Numbered from the stretch's first letter, positions 41,817-51,727 are shown. The stretch: 64,000 nt of DNA from CAWIJJ01 sp963836425 (GCA_963836425.1 CAWIJJ010000021.1:1-64000); one strand, 5' to 3'. Notes: generated by a model from the sequence alone, not told the origin. A program made the numbers and translations.

Positions 41817-42221
41817 GTGCAATCCGGTAGCTGTTTTCCCATTCCACCGGCAGGGCCGGCCGCCCCGCCGGCCATTCTGGTTGCCGACGACGATGACCTG
41901 GTCCGGCAGTTTGTGCGACAGCTTTTGGAAGAGCAGGGCTACCAGGTGCTGGAGGCATGGACCGGCCGGCAGGTGATGGAGCAGGTGAAGCAGCGGCCGG
42001 TGGCGCTGGTGATCCTGGACCTGGTGATGCCCGAAATGGAGGGTCTGGAGACCCTGCAATGGCTGGCGCGGGAGTGTCCGGCGGTGCGGGTGCTGGCCAT
42101 TTCGGGAGCCTTCGACGGCGTGTTCCTGAGTTGCGCCCGCCTGCTGGGCGCGCAGGTCACGCTCAAGAAGCCGTTCGGCCCCGAGGAGTTCCTGGCCGCC
42201 GTCCACACCCTTGCGCTATGA
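41817..42221 (+). CDS. Single-domain response regulator
   Basis: 134 residues from GTG at 41817, chosen because GAGGGGAGA lies just upstream. REC domain: acidic pocket DDDD in ILVADDDDLVRQF, phospho-acceptor Asp in LVILDLVMPEMEG, and the conserved Lys in LKKPFGPEEF. There is no output domain, so it resembles CheY-type or phosphorelay receivers. Its position after the chemoreceptor suggests it belongs to the same chemosensory system. The kinase and other Che proteins are not in the window. Confidence 0.87.
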   Translation: MQSGSCFPIPPAGPAAPPAILVADDDDLVRQFVRQLLEEQGYQVLEAWTGRQVMEQVKQRPVALVILDLVMPEMEGLETLQWLARECPAVRVLAISGAFDGVFLSCARLLGAQVTLKKPFGPEEFLAAVHTLAL

Positions 42222-42370
42222 GATCATCGGGGGGTACCCGAACGCGCGTCGTCTGGCGAGCGGCGAAGTATCGCTGCCCAGTCCCCCGTACCTGGCCGAT
42301 GACGTGATTGCAGCCTGCAACGAGTGGCAGTCAGGCCGGGCATGCACACCCAGGGAGGATCGAAAGTTCT

Positions 42371-45300
42371 TTGGCGGATAGCAAGGTTATTTTTCTGGTC
42401 GGTTATTTCGGATTCGGCAACGTCGGTGATGAAGCCATCCTCTCCGCCATGCTGACCCATTTTCGCGGCCGTAGCGCGGGGCTGCATTTCATCGTGGCAT
42501 CCGGCAATCCGGACCAGACGGCTGCCGCGCATACCGTAGCGGCGATTCGGTGGAACGACATCGCGGCGATTCACCGCACGGTACAGAAGGCCGACCTGGT
42601 GGTGATTGGCGGCGGCGGTCTGTTCCACGACTACTGGGGAACGGATCCGGACGCCCTGCTGAGCGAACATCACTGGGGCGTGGTGTACTATGCGGGGCCG
42701 GCGCTGCTGGCCCGCGTGTATCGCAAGCCGCTGATGCTGTTCGGCGTGGGCGTAGGGCCGCTGTATTCCGAGCCGGGCAGGAAGTTCACCCGCCTCACCG
42801 CTTCGGCCTGCCATGCCATCACGGTCCGGGATGCGGGATCGAAGCGGCTGCTCCAGGAAATCGGCATTCCGGAGGCAGCCATCCGGGTTACGGCCGACCC
42901 CGGCTTTCTATTCGATGCGACGGGCTCCGCCACGCTTGCGGAGGCGGTTCCGGAAGGGTTCGAGTTGCCGCGGCCGGTGGTGGGCGTGGCGGTTCGATAT
43001 TGGGGAATCGGCGTTCACCCGGATTTCCTGGAGCGTGAACTGGCGGCAGCCCTCGACCTGTGTCTCAAACAACAGGGCGGGACGGTGGTGCTCATTCCCT
43101 TTCAGGACATTTCGGGAAAACAGGAAAATGACCGCGCTACGGCGGAGCGCATCCTCGGCCAGATGCGGCTGCGGGAGCGAGCGGTGGTGGCGGGGGAAGG
43201 CTCTCCCAGCCAGATCTACGGCTGGATCTCCGGTTGCGACGCCGTCATCGGCATGCGCCTGCATGCGATGATCTTTGCTGCCATGGCCGGCGTGCCCGCC
43301 GTGGCGCTGCAGTACGATCCGAAAGTCCAGGAAGTGGTCAGCCTGCTCGGCCTCGAGGACCTTTCGCTGGATATCAAAAACATCGATGCTCTCAAGGTGG
43401 CGGCCCTGCTCGATGCCGCCCTCCAGCGGCGCGACGCCCTGGGGAAGGCCATGCGGGAGGCGGCGGCGGAGCTGCGGCAGGCCGCCGCGAAAAATATTTC
43501 CATTGCCATAGACCTGCTGGACATGCTCCCGGCCGAGATCGGCCCGCGGCTGGAGCGGCTGGACTTTTTCGCCGCGGAGCAGGCCCTCAAGGAAAACCAG
43601 ACGCTGAATCTGTCCCTGGCTGCGCTTCGCCTGAAAAACGATGCGTTGGCCGCGCAACTCGCCGAAACGCGGAGCCAGGCGGAAGCCACCAAACAGGGCT
43701 TCGAGGCTTCCGTGGCGGACCTCGACGCGCGGCGGCAGGAGGCCGAAGCGGAGCGTGCGGGACTGGGCAGGAACCTGGACCGTTTCGCCGCCATCTTGCA
43801 GAATGACCTGACTCTGTACCGTGGCCAGCGGGCCTGGAAAGTGATGCTCCTGATAAGGAAAGGGTATACCCTTTTTAGGTGTTCCAAATGGGGGTTCCTG
43901 GGGTGGGCGCTGGGCCTTCCTTTCGGCCGGGCCGGTAGCCTGCGGGAGTACGAGCTGCCATTCCCGGACATCCGGGCATATGTTCCGGAAACGCTGCGGC
44001 GCACCCGGAGCGAAGGAGAACCCCGCCGCGGCGGGAACGGTCTGGCACAGCCAAACGCATTGGCGGCGGACACCGCAGCGGCAGCCGCGCCGGCGATCCC
44101 CGAAAATCCCCCGCAGCGGGATCGTTACGACGTGGTGATTCTGACGATTATCGACTTCGATTTCCGTTTCCAGCGGCCGCAACAGATTGCGGCGGAATTC
44201 GCCCGGCAGGGCCACCGCGTATTCTGGATCAGCCCCACCCGTTTCCTGCCGCCCGCTTCTCGCGACGCCTACGAAGTACATCCCCTGCGGGAGCACGCCT
44301 GGGAAATCCATCTACGCAGCCGGCAGCCCGATATTTATCTGGGTGAGCTCGGGGCCGAGGAGGTGGAGTCGATCACGGAAGCGTTGCAGGCGTTTTATCG
44401 GGAGTGGGGTGTCGCCGAACACGTGGTGGTGGTACAGCTTCCGTTCTGGCGCCGGGTGGCGTTAAAGCTGCGCGCCCAATACGGCTCGAAGCTGCTCTAC
44501 GACTGCATGGACGACTGGGAGACGTTCGAGAATATGGGCGCCTTCAACCTAGCCGAGGAGAGGGAGCTGGTGCGCGAGTGCGACGTGCTGGTGGTGACCG
44601 GGGCCGAACTCCAGAAGAAATTCGACGGGCTGGGGGTTGATCCCGTGCTGGTGCGAAACGCCGCCGACTACCCGTTTTTTGCGCTGGCCGGACCGAACGA
44701 TCTGCTGGATGGGGTGCCGCGACCGATCGTCGGCTACTTTGGCGCGATCGCCGACTGGATCGATCTCGACCTGGTGTACGAAGTGGCCAAGCGCCGGCCG
44801 CAGTATTCCTTCGTGCTGATCGGGCAGGTGTTCGACCGCGATGTTTCGCGGCTGGAATCGCTCGGCAACGTGCGCCTGGCGGGAAACAAGCCGTATGCCG
44901 AGATTCCATCGTACCTGTATGGCTTCGATGCATGCCTGATTCCGTTTCTGCTGAACCAGGTGACGAAGGCTACCGATCCGGTGAAGCTCTACGAATACCT
45001 GTCGCTCGGAAAACCGGTGGTAGCGACCGACATGGCGGAGCTGGCGCAATGCGGCGATCTGCTGTACATCGGCAAAGACGCGGACGATTTCGCCGGGAAG
45101 ATCGACGCGGCGCTCGCCGAGAAGGACCCGGAACGGATCCGCCGGCGCATCGATTTTGCCCGGAGCAATACCTGGACCCGCCGAGTCGAACAGATCGATG
45201 GAGCGGTGCGCGAGGCGTTTTCGCTGGTGTCGATTCTGATCGTCACATACAACAGCGCCAGGTTCGTCGCGCCCTGCCTGGAATCGATCCTTCACCACAC

Positions 45301-46039
45301 CTCCTATCCGCGGTACGAGACGATTCTGGTGGATAACGCCTCCACCGACGAGACGGCGCAGATTCTGGAGGAATACGCCGCGCGGGACGAACGGTTTCGG
45401 GTGGTGCGGCTGCCGCGGAACCTGGGGTTTGCGGCCGGAAACAACCAAGCCGCGCAGCAGGCGCGCGGCGAGTACCTGATTTTTTTGAACATCGATACCA
45501 TGGTGACCGCCGGGTGGGTGGGGCGGCTGCTGCGCCATCTCCACCGGGACCCGTCCATCGGGCTGCTTTGCCCGGTGACGAATTTTGCCGGAAACGAAGT
45601 CAAGATCAACGTGAGCTACGGGTCGAGCCTCGAAATGGAGCAATTTGCGGGGGCGCTGGCGATCGCCCGGAATGGCGAGCGGATCGCGATACAGGTGGCG
45701 CCGCTCTACTGCGCCCTGCTCCCGCGTCGCGTCTGGGAGCAGGTGGGCGAGCTGGATACGCGCTATGAGATCGGCATGTTCGAGGACGACGATTTTTCGG
45801 TGCGGGTGCGGCAGGCCGGCTTCGGTGTGTTTGCGGCCGAGGATACGTTCATTCACCACTTCGGGCAGGGATCGTTCTCGAAACTGCCGGGCGATGCCTA
45901 CAACCGGATTTTCGAAGCCAACCGCAAACGGTTCGAGGAGAAGTGGAAGCTGTCCTGGGTGGCACACCGCACGCGTCCCGGGGTGCGCCCGTCGTACGAA
46001 GAGCAGCGCTTCGAACCGGCGCAGTTCGTGGTGAAGTGA
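42371..46039 (+). CDS. Polysaccharide pyruvyltransferase-coiled coil-GT-B-GT2 fusion
   Basis: 1222 residues from TTG at 42371; TTG at 42308 would add 21. Residues 1-350 are a CsaB/WcaK-type polysaccharide pyruvyltransferase (GYFGFGNVGDEAILSAML, VVIGGGGLFHDYWG, VIGMRLHAMIFAAMAGVP). Residues about 400-475 are a coiled coil (LNLSLAALRLKNDALAAQLA). Residues about 585-930 are a GT-B domain (FRFQRPQQIAAEFARQG, LLYDCMDDWETF, KLYEYLSLGKPVVATD). Residues about 950-1200 are a GT2 domain (VSILIVTYNSARFVAPCLES, LVDNASTDET, FLNIDT). It probably adds two sugars and a pyruvyl acetal to one surface glycan. Three catalytic modules in one chain is exceptional. Confidence 0.9.
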   Translation: MADSKVIFLVGYFGFGNVGDEAILSAMLTHFRGRSAGLHFIVASGNPDQTAAAHTVAAIRWNDIAAIHRTVQKADLVVIGGGGLFHDYWGTDPDALLSEHHWGVVYYAGPALLARVYRKPLMLFGVGVGPLYSEPGRKFTRLTASACHAITVRDAGSKRLLQEIGIPEAAIRVTADPGFLFDATGSATLAEAVPEGFELPRPVVGVAVRYWGIGVHPDFLERELAAALDLCLKQQGGTVVLIPFQDISGKQENDRATAERILGQMRLRERAVVAGEGSPSQIYGWISGCDAVIGMRLHAMIFAAMAGVPAVALQYDPKVQEVVSLLGLEDLSLDIKNIDALKVAALLDAALQRRDALGKAMREAAAELRQAAAKNISIAIDLLDMLPAEIGPRLERLDFFAAEQALKENQTLNLSLAALRLKNDALAAQLAETRSQAEATKQGFEASVADLDARRQEAEAERAGLGRNLDRFAAILQNDLTLYRGQRAWKVMLLIRKGYTLFRCSKWGFLGWALGLPFGRAGSLREYELPFPDIRAYVPETLRRTRSEGEPRRGGNGLAQPNALAADTAAAAAPAIPENPPQRDRYDVVILTIIDFDFRFQRPQQIAAEFARQGHRVFWISPTRFLPPASRDAYEVHPLREHAWEIHLRSRQPDIYLGELGAEEVESITEALQAFYREWGVAEHVVVVQLPFWRRVALKLRAQYGSKLLYDCMDDWETFENMGAFNLAEERELVRECDVLVVTGAELQKKFDGLGVDPVLVRNAADYPFFALAGPNDLLDGVPRPIVGYFGAIADWIDLDLVYEVAKRRPQYSFVLIGQVFDRDVSRLESLGNVRLAGNKPYAEIPSYLYGFDACLIPFLLNQVTKATDPVKLYEYLSLGKPVVATDMAELAQCGDLLYIGKDADDFAGKIDAALAEKDPERIRRRIDFARSNTWTRRVEQIDGAVREAFSLVSILIVTYNSARFVAPCLESILHHTSYPRYETILVDNASTDETAQILEEYAARDERFRVVRLPRNLGFAAGNNQAAQQARGEYLIFLNIDTMVTAGWVGRLLRHLHRDPSIGLLCPVTNFAGNEVKINVSYGSSLEMEQFAGALAIARNGERIAIQVAPLYCALLPRRVWEQVGELDTRYEIGMFEDDDFSVRVRQAGFGVFAAEDTFIHHFGQGSFSKLPGDAYNRIFEANRKRFEEKWKLSWVAHRTRPGVRPSYEEQRFEPAQFVVK

Positions 46040-46040
46040 G

Positions 46041-46502
46041 TTACTGCGGCTCTCGCGAGAATACCTGAACGATGTGGGTCGAGCCCCTGTCGGGGAGGTT
46101 GGCGGTGGACTCACAAGTCAGGATGTATCCGCGTTCGGAAAGCGCCATGGTTCCCGGTTCCGGCGGCTTGCCGAGCGACTGCAGCACCAGGTGGTACCGG
46201 GCTCCCGACTTAGTGAGAGTGGCGATTCCGATCTGCGCGCCGGCCATATTCATAATCGGCGCCGATTTACCATCGAGCGAGACAGTGAAGGTCATGTTGA
46301 CCTTCTCTTCCCGCCCGGATACATACGTGAAGGTGAGCTTGGCGCCCGCCTGCCTGATGTGAATACCGATGGGCAACGGCTTGGTTGCCGAATCGCCGAT
46401 TTTCTGGCTGATCATCTGCCAGTTGCCGGTCAGCGGCTCGGCAGCCCATGCGGCGGCGGCCCACAGGAAAAGCGGCAGGATCCTTTCGAGCGTGCGTTTC
46501 AT
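46041..46502 (-). CDS. Secreted hypothetical protein
   Basis: 153 residues from ATG at 46502. Signal peptide MKRTLERILPLFLWAAAAWAAE. The mature part has GNWQMISQKIGDSATKPLP, GIHIRQAGAKLTFTYVSGR and a tail CESTANLPDRGSTHIVQVF, suggesting a small beta-rich exported protein. I do not recognise its family. It is convergent with the large fusion gene, one base away at the stop codons. The longer frame reaching 46673 reads through the neighbouring gene's end and is not the start. Confidence 0.7.
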   Translation of the reverse strand: MKRTLERILPLFLWAAAAWAAEPLTGNWQMISQKIGDSATKPLPIGIHIRQAGAKLTFTYVSGREEKVNMTFTVSLDGKSAPIMNMAGAQIGIATLTKSGARYHLVLQSLGKPPEPGTMALSERGYILTCESTANLPDRGSTHIVQVFSREPQ

Positions 46503-46566
46503 GATCCGGGTTGTCCCCTCGATCGGGAGCGTGAAGTAAGCGGCGTTCAGCGGGATGCCGCCGGAT

Positions 46567-47529
46567 TCATTGCTTCGGCTCCCAGATGTACTTACCAGCC
46601 GGATCGATATAGCCGAGGGACTGGCCGGACCACACCTGGGCCAATCCGCCGGAGAACGATCCGACCTGGTCAAACTTGGGGGTGATCACCATACTGCCTT
46701 TGGGATTGATGAAGCCCCACTTGCCATCGCTCATCTGCACCGCGGCGAGACCTTCGGAGAAGGGGAATGCCTTGAAAAAATTGGCCGACGTCGCCGGTTT
46801 TCCTTCCCGATCGATGAAGGACCAGCGCATGCCGTCGGGGGTGCGGAGTTGAACCGGCGCAAGCCCTTCGCCGAATGGGCCGGCCGCCGTATATAGCGGC
46901 TGAATGACCGGCTTGCCTTCATGATCGATGTAACAATACTGTTGGCCCAGGGCGCGCACGGCCGCCAGGCCGTCGGCGAAAGGCGTAGCGTCGTCATACT
47001 TGGCTTCGATCAGGAAATCGCCTTTATGATTGATGAAGCCGAAGGCGGGGTAAGTCCCATGGACGACGCCGACCAACCCCGAGCCTTCCGAAAACGGCGA
47101 GGCGGCTCCGAAGGTCGCCGGGATGACGAGGGTTCCCGTTTTATCGATATAGCCCCACTTGCGGTCCTTCACCATCACGCCGGCCAGCCCTTCGGAAAAA
47201 GGATCGGCCAGTTCGAACTGCGGGGGGATGACGACCTTTCCGCTCTCGTCGATAAATCCGACCTTACCGGCGATTTTGAACTGAACGGCGGCGAGGCCCT
47301 CTGAGAATCTCGTCGCGCCCGCATAGGCGCCTTTCAAAACCAGCTTTCCCTGTCTATCGATGAAACCGTATTTGCCGTTTACGCGCACGGGATACAGATT
47401 AGGGGGTGCCGGCTTGGCGGCGGCCGGGGCGGAACCGGCGCCGTTGTATTTGGCCTCCGCCCGGGAAACGCTTGGCCGCGAACAGGAGCACAACAGGAAC
47501 GGAATCAGTACAACCGTATATTTATACAT
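46567..47529 (-). CDS. WG-repeat lipoprotein
   Basis: 320 residues. N-terminal lipobox LIPFLLCSCS predicts a lipoprotein with Cys acylation. The remainder is a run of WG-type repeats: GKYGFIDRQGKLVLKGAY, FSEGLAAVQ, KVGFIDESGKVVIPPQF, RKWGYIDKTGTLVIPATF and so on, each about 45 residues with the xxGYID/GFID and FSEGLAxV boxes. The family is usually exported and binds unknown ligands. At least six repeat units are visible. It lies on the minus strand between two secreted proteins. Confidence 0.9.
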   Translation of the reverse strand: MYKYTVVLIPFLLCSCSRPSVSRAEAKYNGAGSAPAAAKPAPPNLYPVRVNGKYGFIDRQGKLVLKGAYAGATRFSEGLAAVQFKIAGKVGFIDESGKVVIPPQFELADPFSEGLAGVMVKDRKWGYIDKTGTLVIPATFGAASPFSEGSGLVGVVHGTYPAFGFINHKGDFLIEAKYDDATPFADGLAAVRALGQQYCYIDHEGKPVIQPLYTAAGPFGEGLAPVQLRTPDGMRWSFIDREGKPATSANFFKAFPFSEGLAAVQMSDGKWGFINPKGSMVITPKFDQVGSFSGGLAQVWSGQSLGYIDPAGKYIWEPKQ

Positions 47530-47733
47530 TCAGAAGTCCAAACCTCGTTCTCATTCGCCGGATGCCAACACCGGCACACGGCTGGCCACAGGCAGCCCAA
47601 GAGGTATCCGGCCGGAGCGGGCACTGCACGGATCCTGCGCGGCGGGAACTCACCCCGGATGGTATGTGGCCGCCACCGTTCAGACAACACATTCTACTAC
47701 GCGGCACCACCGGATTCACGGGTAGGAACTGCT

Positions 47734-48669
47734 CTAGGGAAGGCTTTGCGGGTCCACGCAGATGGCGGCGCCGTCGTAAGAGGCGGTGCGGCCGATGTTG
47801 ACGGTGAGGTTGGAATGGACCTCGCTGCTACAGGCGGGGGTTCCCGCGGGCAGGGCGGGTACGGTGAAGGTGACGTCATAAATTCCCGCCGCGCCGGGGC
47901 GCAGAGACGCATCCGGGGCGGGGAAGGACGAGACGCCGGCGGGAAGGCTGGGCGAATGATTGGCGCCGGTATCGAAGGCGACCAGAACGTCTTCGACCGG
48001 CGGCGCCGGGCTGGGCGCGGCGGCACCGGTGGCGACAGCCGCACCGGGCCGCCCCAGTCCCACCATGGTGATGGTCAGATTCTCGCCGATGAGGGCGGGG
48101 TGTTCGCTATCCACCAGAGAACCGTCCGGATGGGACACGACCGCCACGCAGGCCCGGCCGGGGTAATCGGAGATCAGATCGCAGGAATTCAGGATGTGAA
48201 TGCGGTCAGCAACCGGATCGAGCGACAGCGAAGCGGTCCACGCATCCCCGTAGCGGATGTCCAGCCGGGCCGAATTCAAGGGCAGCCGCGCGCGTCGCAC
48301 ATTGGGCGTGAGCTCAAAGGGAACCTGCACCGTAATCATACTGACGACGTCGCAGTGGCGCGGCTCCAACTGGGAACAGACCGGCGAATCGGCCACCGCC
48401 TGGATGGGCACCGGAACGGGATCGGAAGGGAACGTCTGCCGCAACAAGACCGAAAATCCCCCGAGTGCCGTGGGCAAGGGCGGGTGGGCGGAAACCGGGC
48501 CGGCCGCGGTCTTGCCGGGCACGCTGACAAATAGCGCGATGACCTGGCCGGGCGCGACTTTGACGGGTCCCGGAAGCGCATACCCGGCACCGACGGACAA
48601 CGCCTGGGCAGGGCAGGAGAACGGCAGGAATCCGAACATTACAGCGGCGATGACGAACTTGCGATGCAT
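47734..48669 (-). CDS. Secreted hypothetical protein, TIGR03437-like
   Basis: 311 residues. Signal peptide (IAAVMFGFLPFSCPAQA). The region GPVKVAPGQVIALFVSVPGK, followed by LTPNVRRARLPLN and a segment LTITMVGLGRPG, resembles the C-terminal domain common in secreted proteins of Solibacter-like Acidobacteria (TIGR03437). The five or six cysteines are compatible with disulphides. It sits 13 bases downstream of the SLH gene and may be co-transcribed. Function unknown; family assignment is tentative. Confidence 0.65.
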   Translation of the reverse strand: MHRKFVIAAVMFGFLPFSCPAQALSVGAGYALPGPVKVAPGQVIALFVSVPGKTAAGPVSAHPPLPTALGGFSVLLRQTFPSDPVPVPIQAVADSPVCSQLEPRHCDVVSMITVQVPFELTPNVRRARLPLNSARLDIRYGDAWTASLSLDPVADRIHILNSCDLISDYPGRACVAVVSHPDGSLVDSEHPALIGENLTITMVGLGRPGAAVATGAAAPSPAPPVEDVLVAFDTGANHSPSLPAGVSSFPAPDASLRPGAAGIYDVTFTVPALPAGTPACSSEVHSNLTVNIGRTASYDGAAICVDPQSLP

Positions 48670-48682
48670 CGCGCTTGCCTCC

Positions 48683-50881
48683 TCAATTCAGAAACGCACG
48701 GGTCACGAACACGGCCATTTGCTGCCGTGTCACCACCTGATTGGGACAGAATGAAGTGGTCGTGCAGCCCGTGGTGATGCCCATTTCAAACAGCTTCTGA
48801 ACGAAAGGAAACTCGGGAGCCGTGGCGGGGACATCGGTAAAAAACGGCGTGGCCGCATGGGAAAAATGATCGCCGAATAGCGCGGCCATCTTGGCGCGAA
48901 TCAGGAATACGGCGGCTTGCCAACGGGTAGTGGGGTTCTCCGGACAGAAGGTGGCGGCGGTGCACCCGGTGGTGATTCCGAGATCGCGCATCTTTTGAAT
49001 GTACGGGAAGAACGGGTCAGCCGCGGGAACGTCGGTGAAATAGGGGGCATGGGTGAAGTCGAATGTATCGCCGAACATCGCCCGGACCAGGAAGACGGCC
49101 ATCTGGCCGCGGGTAATCTGGTTGGCCGGACAGAACCTGGCGGGCGAAACGGAGCAGCCGGTGGTAATCTGCCACAAGTTCAGGACATTAATAAAGTTGG
49201 CATAAGGAGAGGCCGGATCCACATCGCTGAAAACGTTGGTCGTGCTCCAGGGAAAGTATCCCGCCCAGGTGCCCCAATGGCCGAAGTTGCCCGGGATGGC
49301 GGCTTTGGCGTATTCGCCATACGTCCACATTCCGCCGGAAACCGGATCGATCGCGCCGCCGAAATAATCGCCCCAGCGATTGAGGGCACCCACGCCGGTG
49401 AAGTCGTAGTAGCCCTCGCCGGCCTTGAGTTTGGAGATCCCCGCGAAGGTCAGGGAACCGTCGGCGGCGGTGGTAGTACCGGCCACGATATTATCGTTGC
49501 TCAAAGCGGCGCCGGAAGGAATGGTGGCGGGGACATCAAACGCCGGATAGAACACATTGGCGTTCAGGAGCCGGGATTCGGAAGCGAGCGTCATCGTGGC
49601 GGTATTGATCACGTCAACAGTGACTGTAGTGGGGGCGTCCGTGTATCCGGCGTCTCTGGCAACGTACAGGAATCCGCTGCGGTAGACCACCTTCAGAATG
49701 CGGCTGTCGCCGCTGTCCAACATGGCACGGCCTCCGGCCTGCGGGGCGGGAGCCGGATACAGGTACGGGGCAAGGCCGGTGACCTTGGTCCGGGTGAGCG
49801 TCAGTTGAGCGGCCAGGGGATCGGCGAGGGTCCACACGGTCAGAAAACTGGCCGGCACTTTGTCGGGCGCATTGACAAAGAATCCGGCATTCGCGGTGGC
49901 GGGGTTTCCGCGTGGATGGGCGGGGGTAAGAGAAGAGGCCGTCGAACCGTCTTCATTCTTCAGATTCCAGGCATCGGTAAAGTTCAAGGTAGTGGTTGCC
50001 GGATTGTACAAATCGGACTTCTTAATTACGCGGATCTTACCGTACAAAAACGAATTACTCCCTTGATTAAACAGATTCCCGCCGAGATATACGGCCACGT
50101 TGTCAAACCCCACGCGCCAGAAGTCCGCCCAGGTGTCGGTGAGGACGCCCGCGTTCACGCGGGGATCGAGGGCCCAGATTTTCCAGCCGCTATCGTAAGT
50201 GGCACCGTTGGAGACGGAGAGGACGAGATAGGACAGGCGCTGGTTGAAGTCACGGGCAGCGGCCAGGAACAGAAAGCGGCCGTGCAACTGGTCGTAGCGA
50301 ACGACGGGATCGAAGATGAGGCATTGCCCCACGCCGGAGGGGCAGATGGTAGGCATCACCGAAGCAAACCAATCGAAAAAAGCGGTCGTCTTCTTCAACT
50401 CTCCGGCACGGGTGTATTGCGCGATGGCGGAATTTACAACTACGACGACGTCGGCAGGGCCCACGGCGATATCGGGAGACGGCGGCTGCTTTCCGGTATC
50501 GGCAATGCCTTCCCACGCGGGGTTCGGGACGGCGGCAAGGGGAGGGGCGCCGGGCGCACGGGGCAGCACCGGGGGCGGAGTGGTCTCGAGCCGCGGCGGA
50601 CTTGTAAACTCGGGCGTGACGTAAGGTAAGAGGGCCGACTTATAAGAGAGATAATCACTCAGCGGAACCGTGGGCAGGACTGGCTGACTCAGGGAAGACG
50701 TGGGTAAGGTGGGAGCTTTGGAGGCCGGTCCCGAGCCGTCATAGTAGCCGGAGATGGAGGTACTGCCGGAACCGGTGCTGTACGGCACCTGTGCCTCCAG
50801 ATTCTGGCCTGAGACGCAGGCCAGGCAAAAGAGCAGGATCGGCGGTATCGTCCGCCGACGCTCCCGGAATCTGATGCCCAT
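48683..50881 (-). CDS. S-layer-homology (SLH) surface protein
   Basis: 732 residues. Signal peptide MGIRFRERRRTIPPILLFCLACVSGQ. Middle region contains QPPSPDIAVGPADVVVVVNS and VVRYDQLHGRFLFLAAAR, shared with the protein at 56487. The C-terminal about 180 residues hold three SLH-type repeats (PYFTDVPAADPFFPYIQKM, TRGQMAVFLVRAM), each with a paired-cysteine box TTGC...FCP. SLH domains anchor proteins to the cell wall or outer surface. The cysteine pairs are unusual for SLH and suggest disulphides. Start ATG at 50881; longer N-terminus possible. Confidence 0.88.
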   Translation of the reverse strand: MGIRFRERRRTIPPILLFCLACVSGQNLEAQVPYSTGSGSTSISGYYDGSGPASKAPTLPTSSLSQPVLPTVPLSDYLSYKSALLPYVTPEFTSPPRLETTPPPVLPRAPGAPPLAAVPNPAWEGIADTGKQPPSPDIAVGPADVVVVVNSAIAQYTRAGELKKTTAFFDWFASVMPTICPSGVGQCLIFDPVVRYDQLHGRFLFLAAARDFNQRLSYLVLSVSNGATYDSGWKIWALDPRVNAGVLTDTWADFWRVGFDNVAVYLGGNLFNQGSNSFLYGKIRVIKKSDLYNPATTTLNFTDAWNLKNEDGSTASSLTPAHPRGNPATANAGFFVNAPDKVPASFLTVWTLADPLAAQLTLTRTKVTGLAPYLYPAPAPQAGGRAMLDSGDSRILKVVYRSGFLYVARDAGYTDAPTTVTVDVINTATMTLASESRLLNANVFYPAFDVPATIPSGAALSNDNIVAGTTTAADGSLTFAGISKLKAGEGYYDFTGVGALNRWGDYFGGAIDPVSGGMWTYGEYAKAAIPGNFGHWGTWAGYFPWSTTNVFSDVDPASPYANFINVLNLWQITTGCSVSPARFCPANQITRGQMAVFLVRAMFGDTFDFTHAPYFTDVPAADPFFPYIQKMRDLGITTGCTAATFCPENPTTRWQAAVFLIRAKMAALFGDHFSHAATPFFTDVPATAPEFPFVQKLFEMGITTGCTTTSFCPNQVVTRQQMAVFVTRAFLN

Positions 50882-50959
50882 GCGTATTTCTTCTCCTGTC
50901 GAGCGACTGATCGCGGGGGCAAACGCCCGTGCGCGTTTTATTTTAGCGTTTACCGGGAA

Positions 50960-51727
50960 TCAACTGGTGGAATAAGCCGCCTGGGGGTTCATGGCGCTGC
51001 GGTAAGCCTCCAGTACGCTGCCGATGGGACCGCTGTCCACCACGCGTCCATGGTCGAGCCAGATGGCGCGGGTACAGATATCCTTGATCGTACTACTCGA
51101 GTGCGAAACGCAGAGGATGGTTTTTCCTAGGTGGCGGAATCGCATGATGCGGTCGAAACACTTGGCCTGAAATGCGACATCACCCACGCCCAGCACCTCG
51201 TCGATGATAAGAATATCGGGATCCACCGTTACGGCGACGGAAAAGGCCAGCCGCATGACCATACCGCTCGAGTAAGTTCGCAACGGCTCATGAATGAAGT
51301 CGCCGATCTCGGAGAAGGCGACCACCTCATCGAATTTGTCACGGACCTGGCGACGCGAGAGGCCGAGCAGGGCCGAGTTGATACGGACGTTTTCCGCGCC
51401 GGTGAGGTCGGGGTGGAAACCGGCGCCAAGATCGAGGAGCGCGGCCACGCGGCCGTTTACCTCCACCCGGCCGCGATCGGGGCGGCAGAGGCCCACGGCG
51501 AGGTTCAGGAAGGTGCTCTTGCCGGCGCCGTTGTGGCCGATGACGGCCACGCTTTCGCCGTGATAGATGGTGGCCGAGACATCCTGCAGGGCGTGGAACT
51601 TTTCCAGCCGGCGGGAATGCAGCAGGTTGACGAGACGATCGCGAAGAAGGATCTGTCCGGTGTGCCGCGCAAACGATTTCCAGACGTGTTGGAGCAGGAT
51701 CGCCGGGCGCCCGTCAGATGTGCTCAT
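50960..51727 (-). CDS. wzt: Polysaccharide ABC transporter ATP-binding protein (Wzt-like)
   Basis: 255 residues. ABC ATPase: Walker A GHNGAGKST, signature YSSGMVMRLAF, Walker B ILIIDEVLGVGD. The segment HALQDVSATIYHGESVAVIG is typical of Wzt/TagH/KpsT. There is no extra C-terminal O-antigen-binding domain, so it is the short form. Its start overlaps the preceding membrane gene's stop by 14 bases. It powers export of an O-antigen, capsular or teichoic-type polysaccharide together with the adjacent permease. Confidence 0.93.
   Translation of the reverse strand: MSTSDGRPAILLQHVWKSFARHTGQILLRDRLVNLLHSRRLEKFHALQDVSATIYHGESVAVIGHNGAGKSTFLNLAVGLCRPDRGRVEVNGRVAALLDLGAGFHPDLTGAENVRINSALLGLSRRQVRDKFDEVVAFSEIGDFIHEPLRTYSSGMVMRLAFSVAVTVDPDILIIDEVLGVGDVAFQAKCFDRIMRFRHLGKTILCVSHSSSTIKDICTRAIWLDHGRVVDSGPIGSVLEAYRSAMNPQAAYSTS

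Noticed and set aside
48917..50629. Plus-strand frame of 570 residues
   Set aside because: Antisense to the SLH gene with a signal peptide and SLH repeats.
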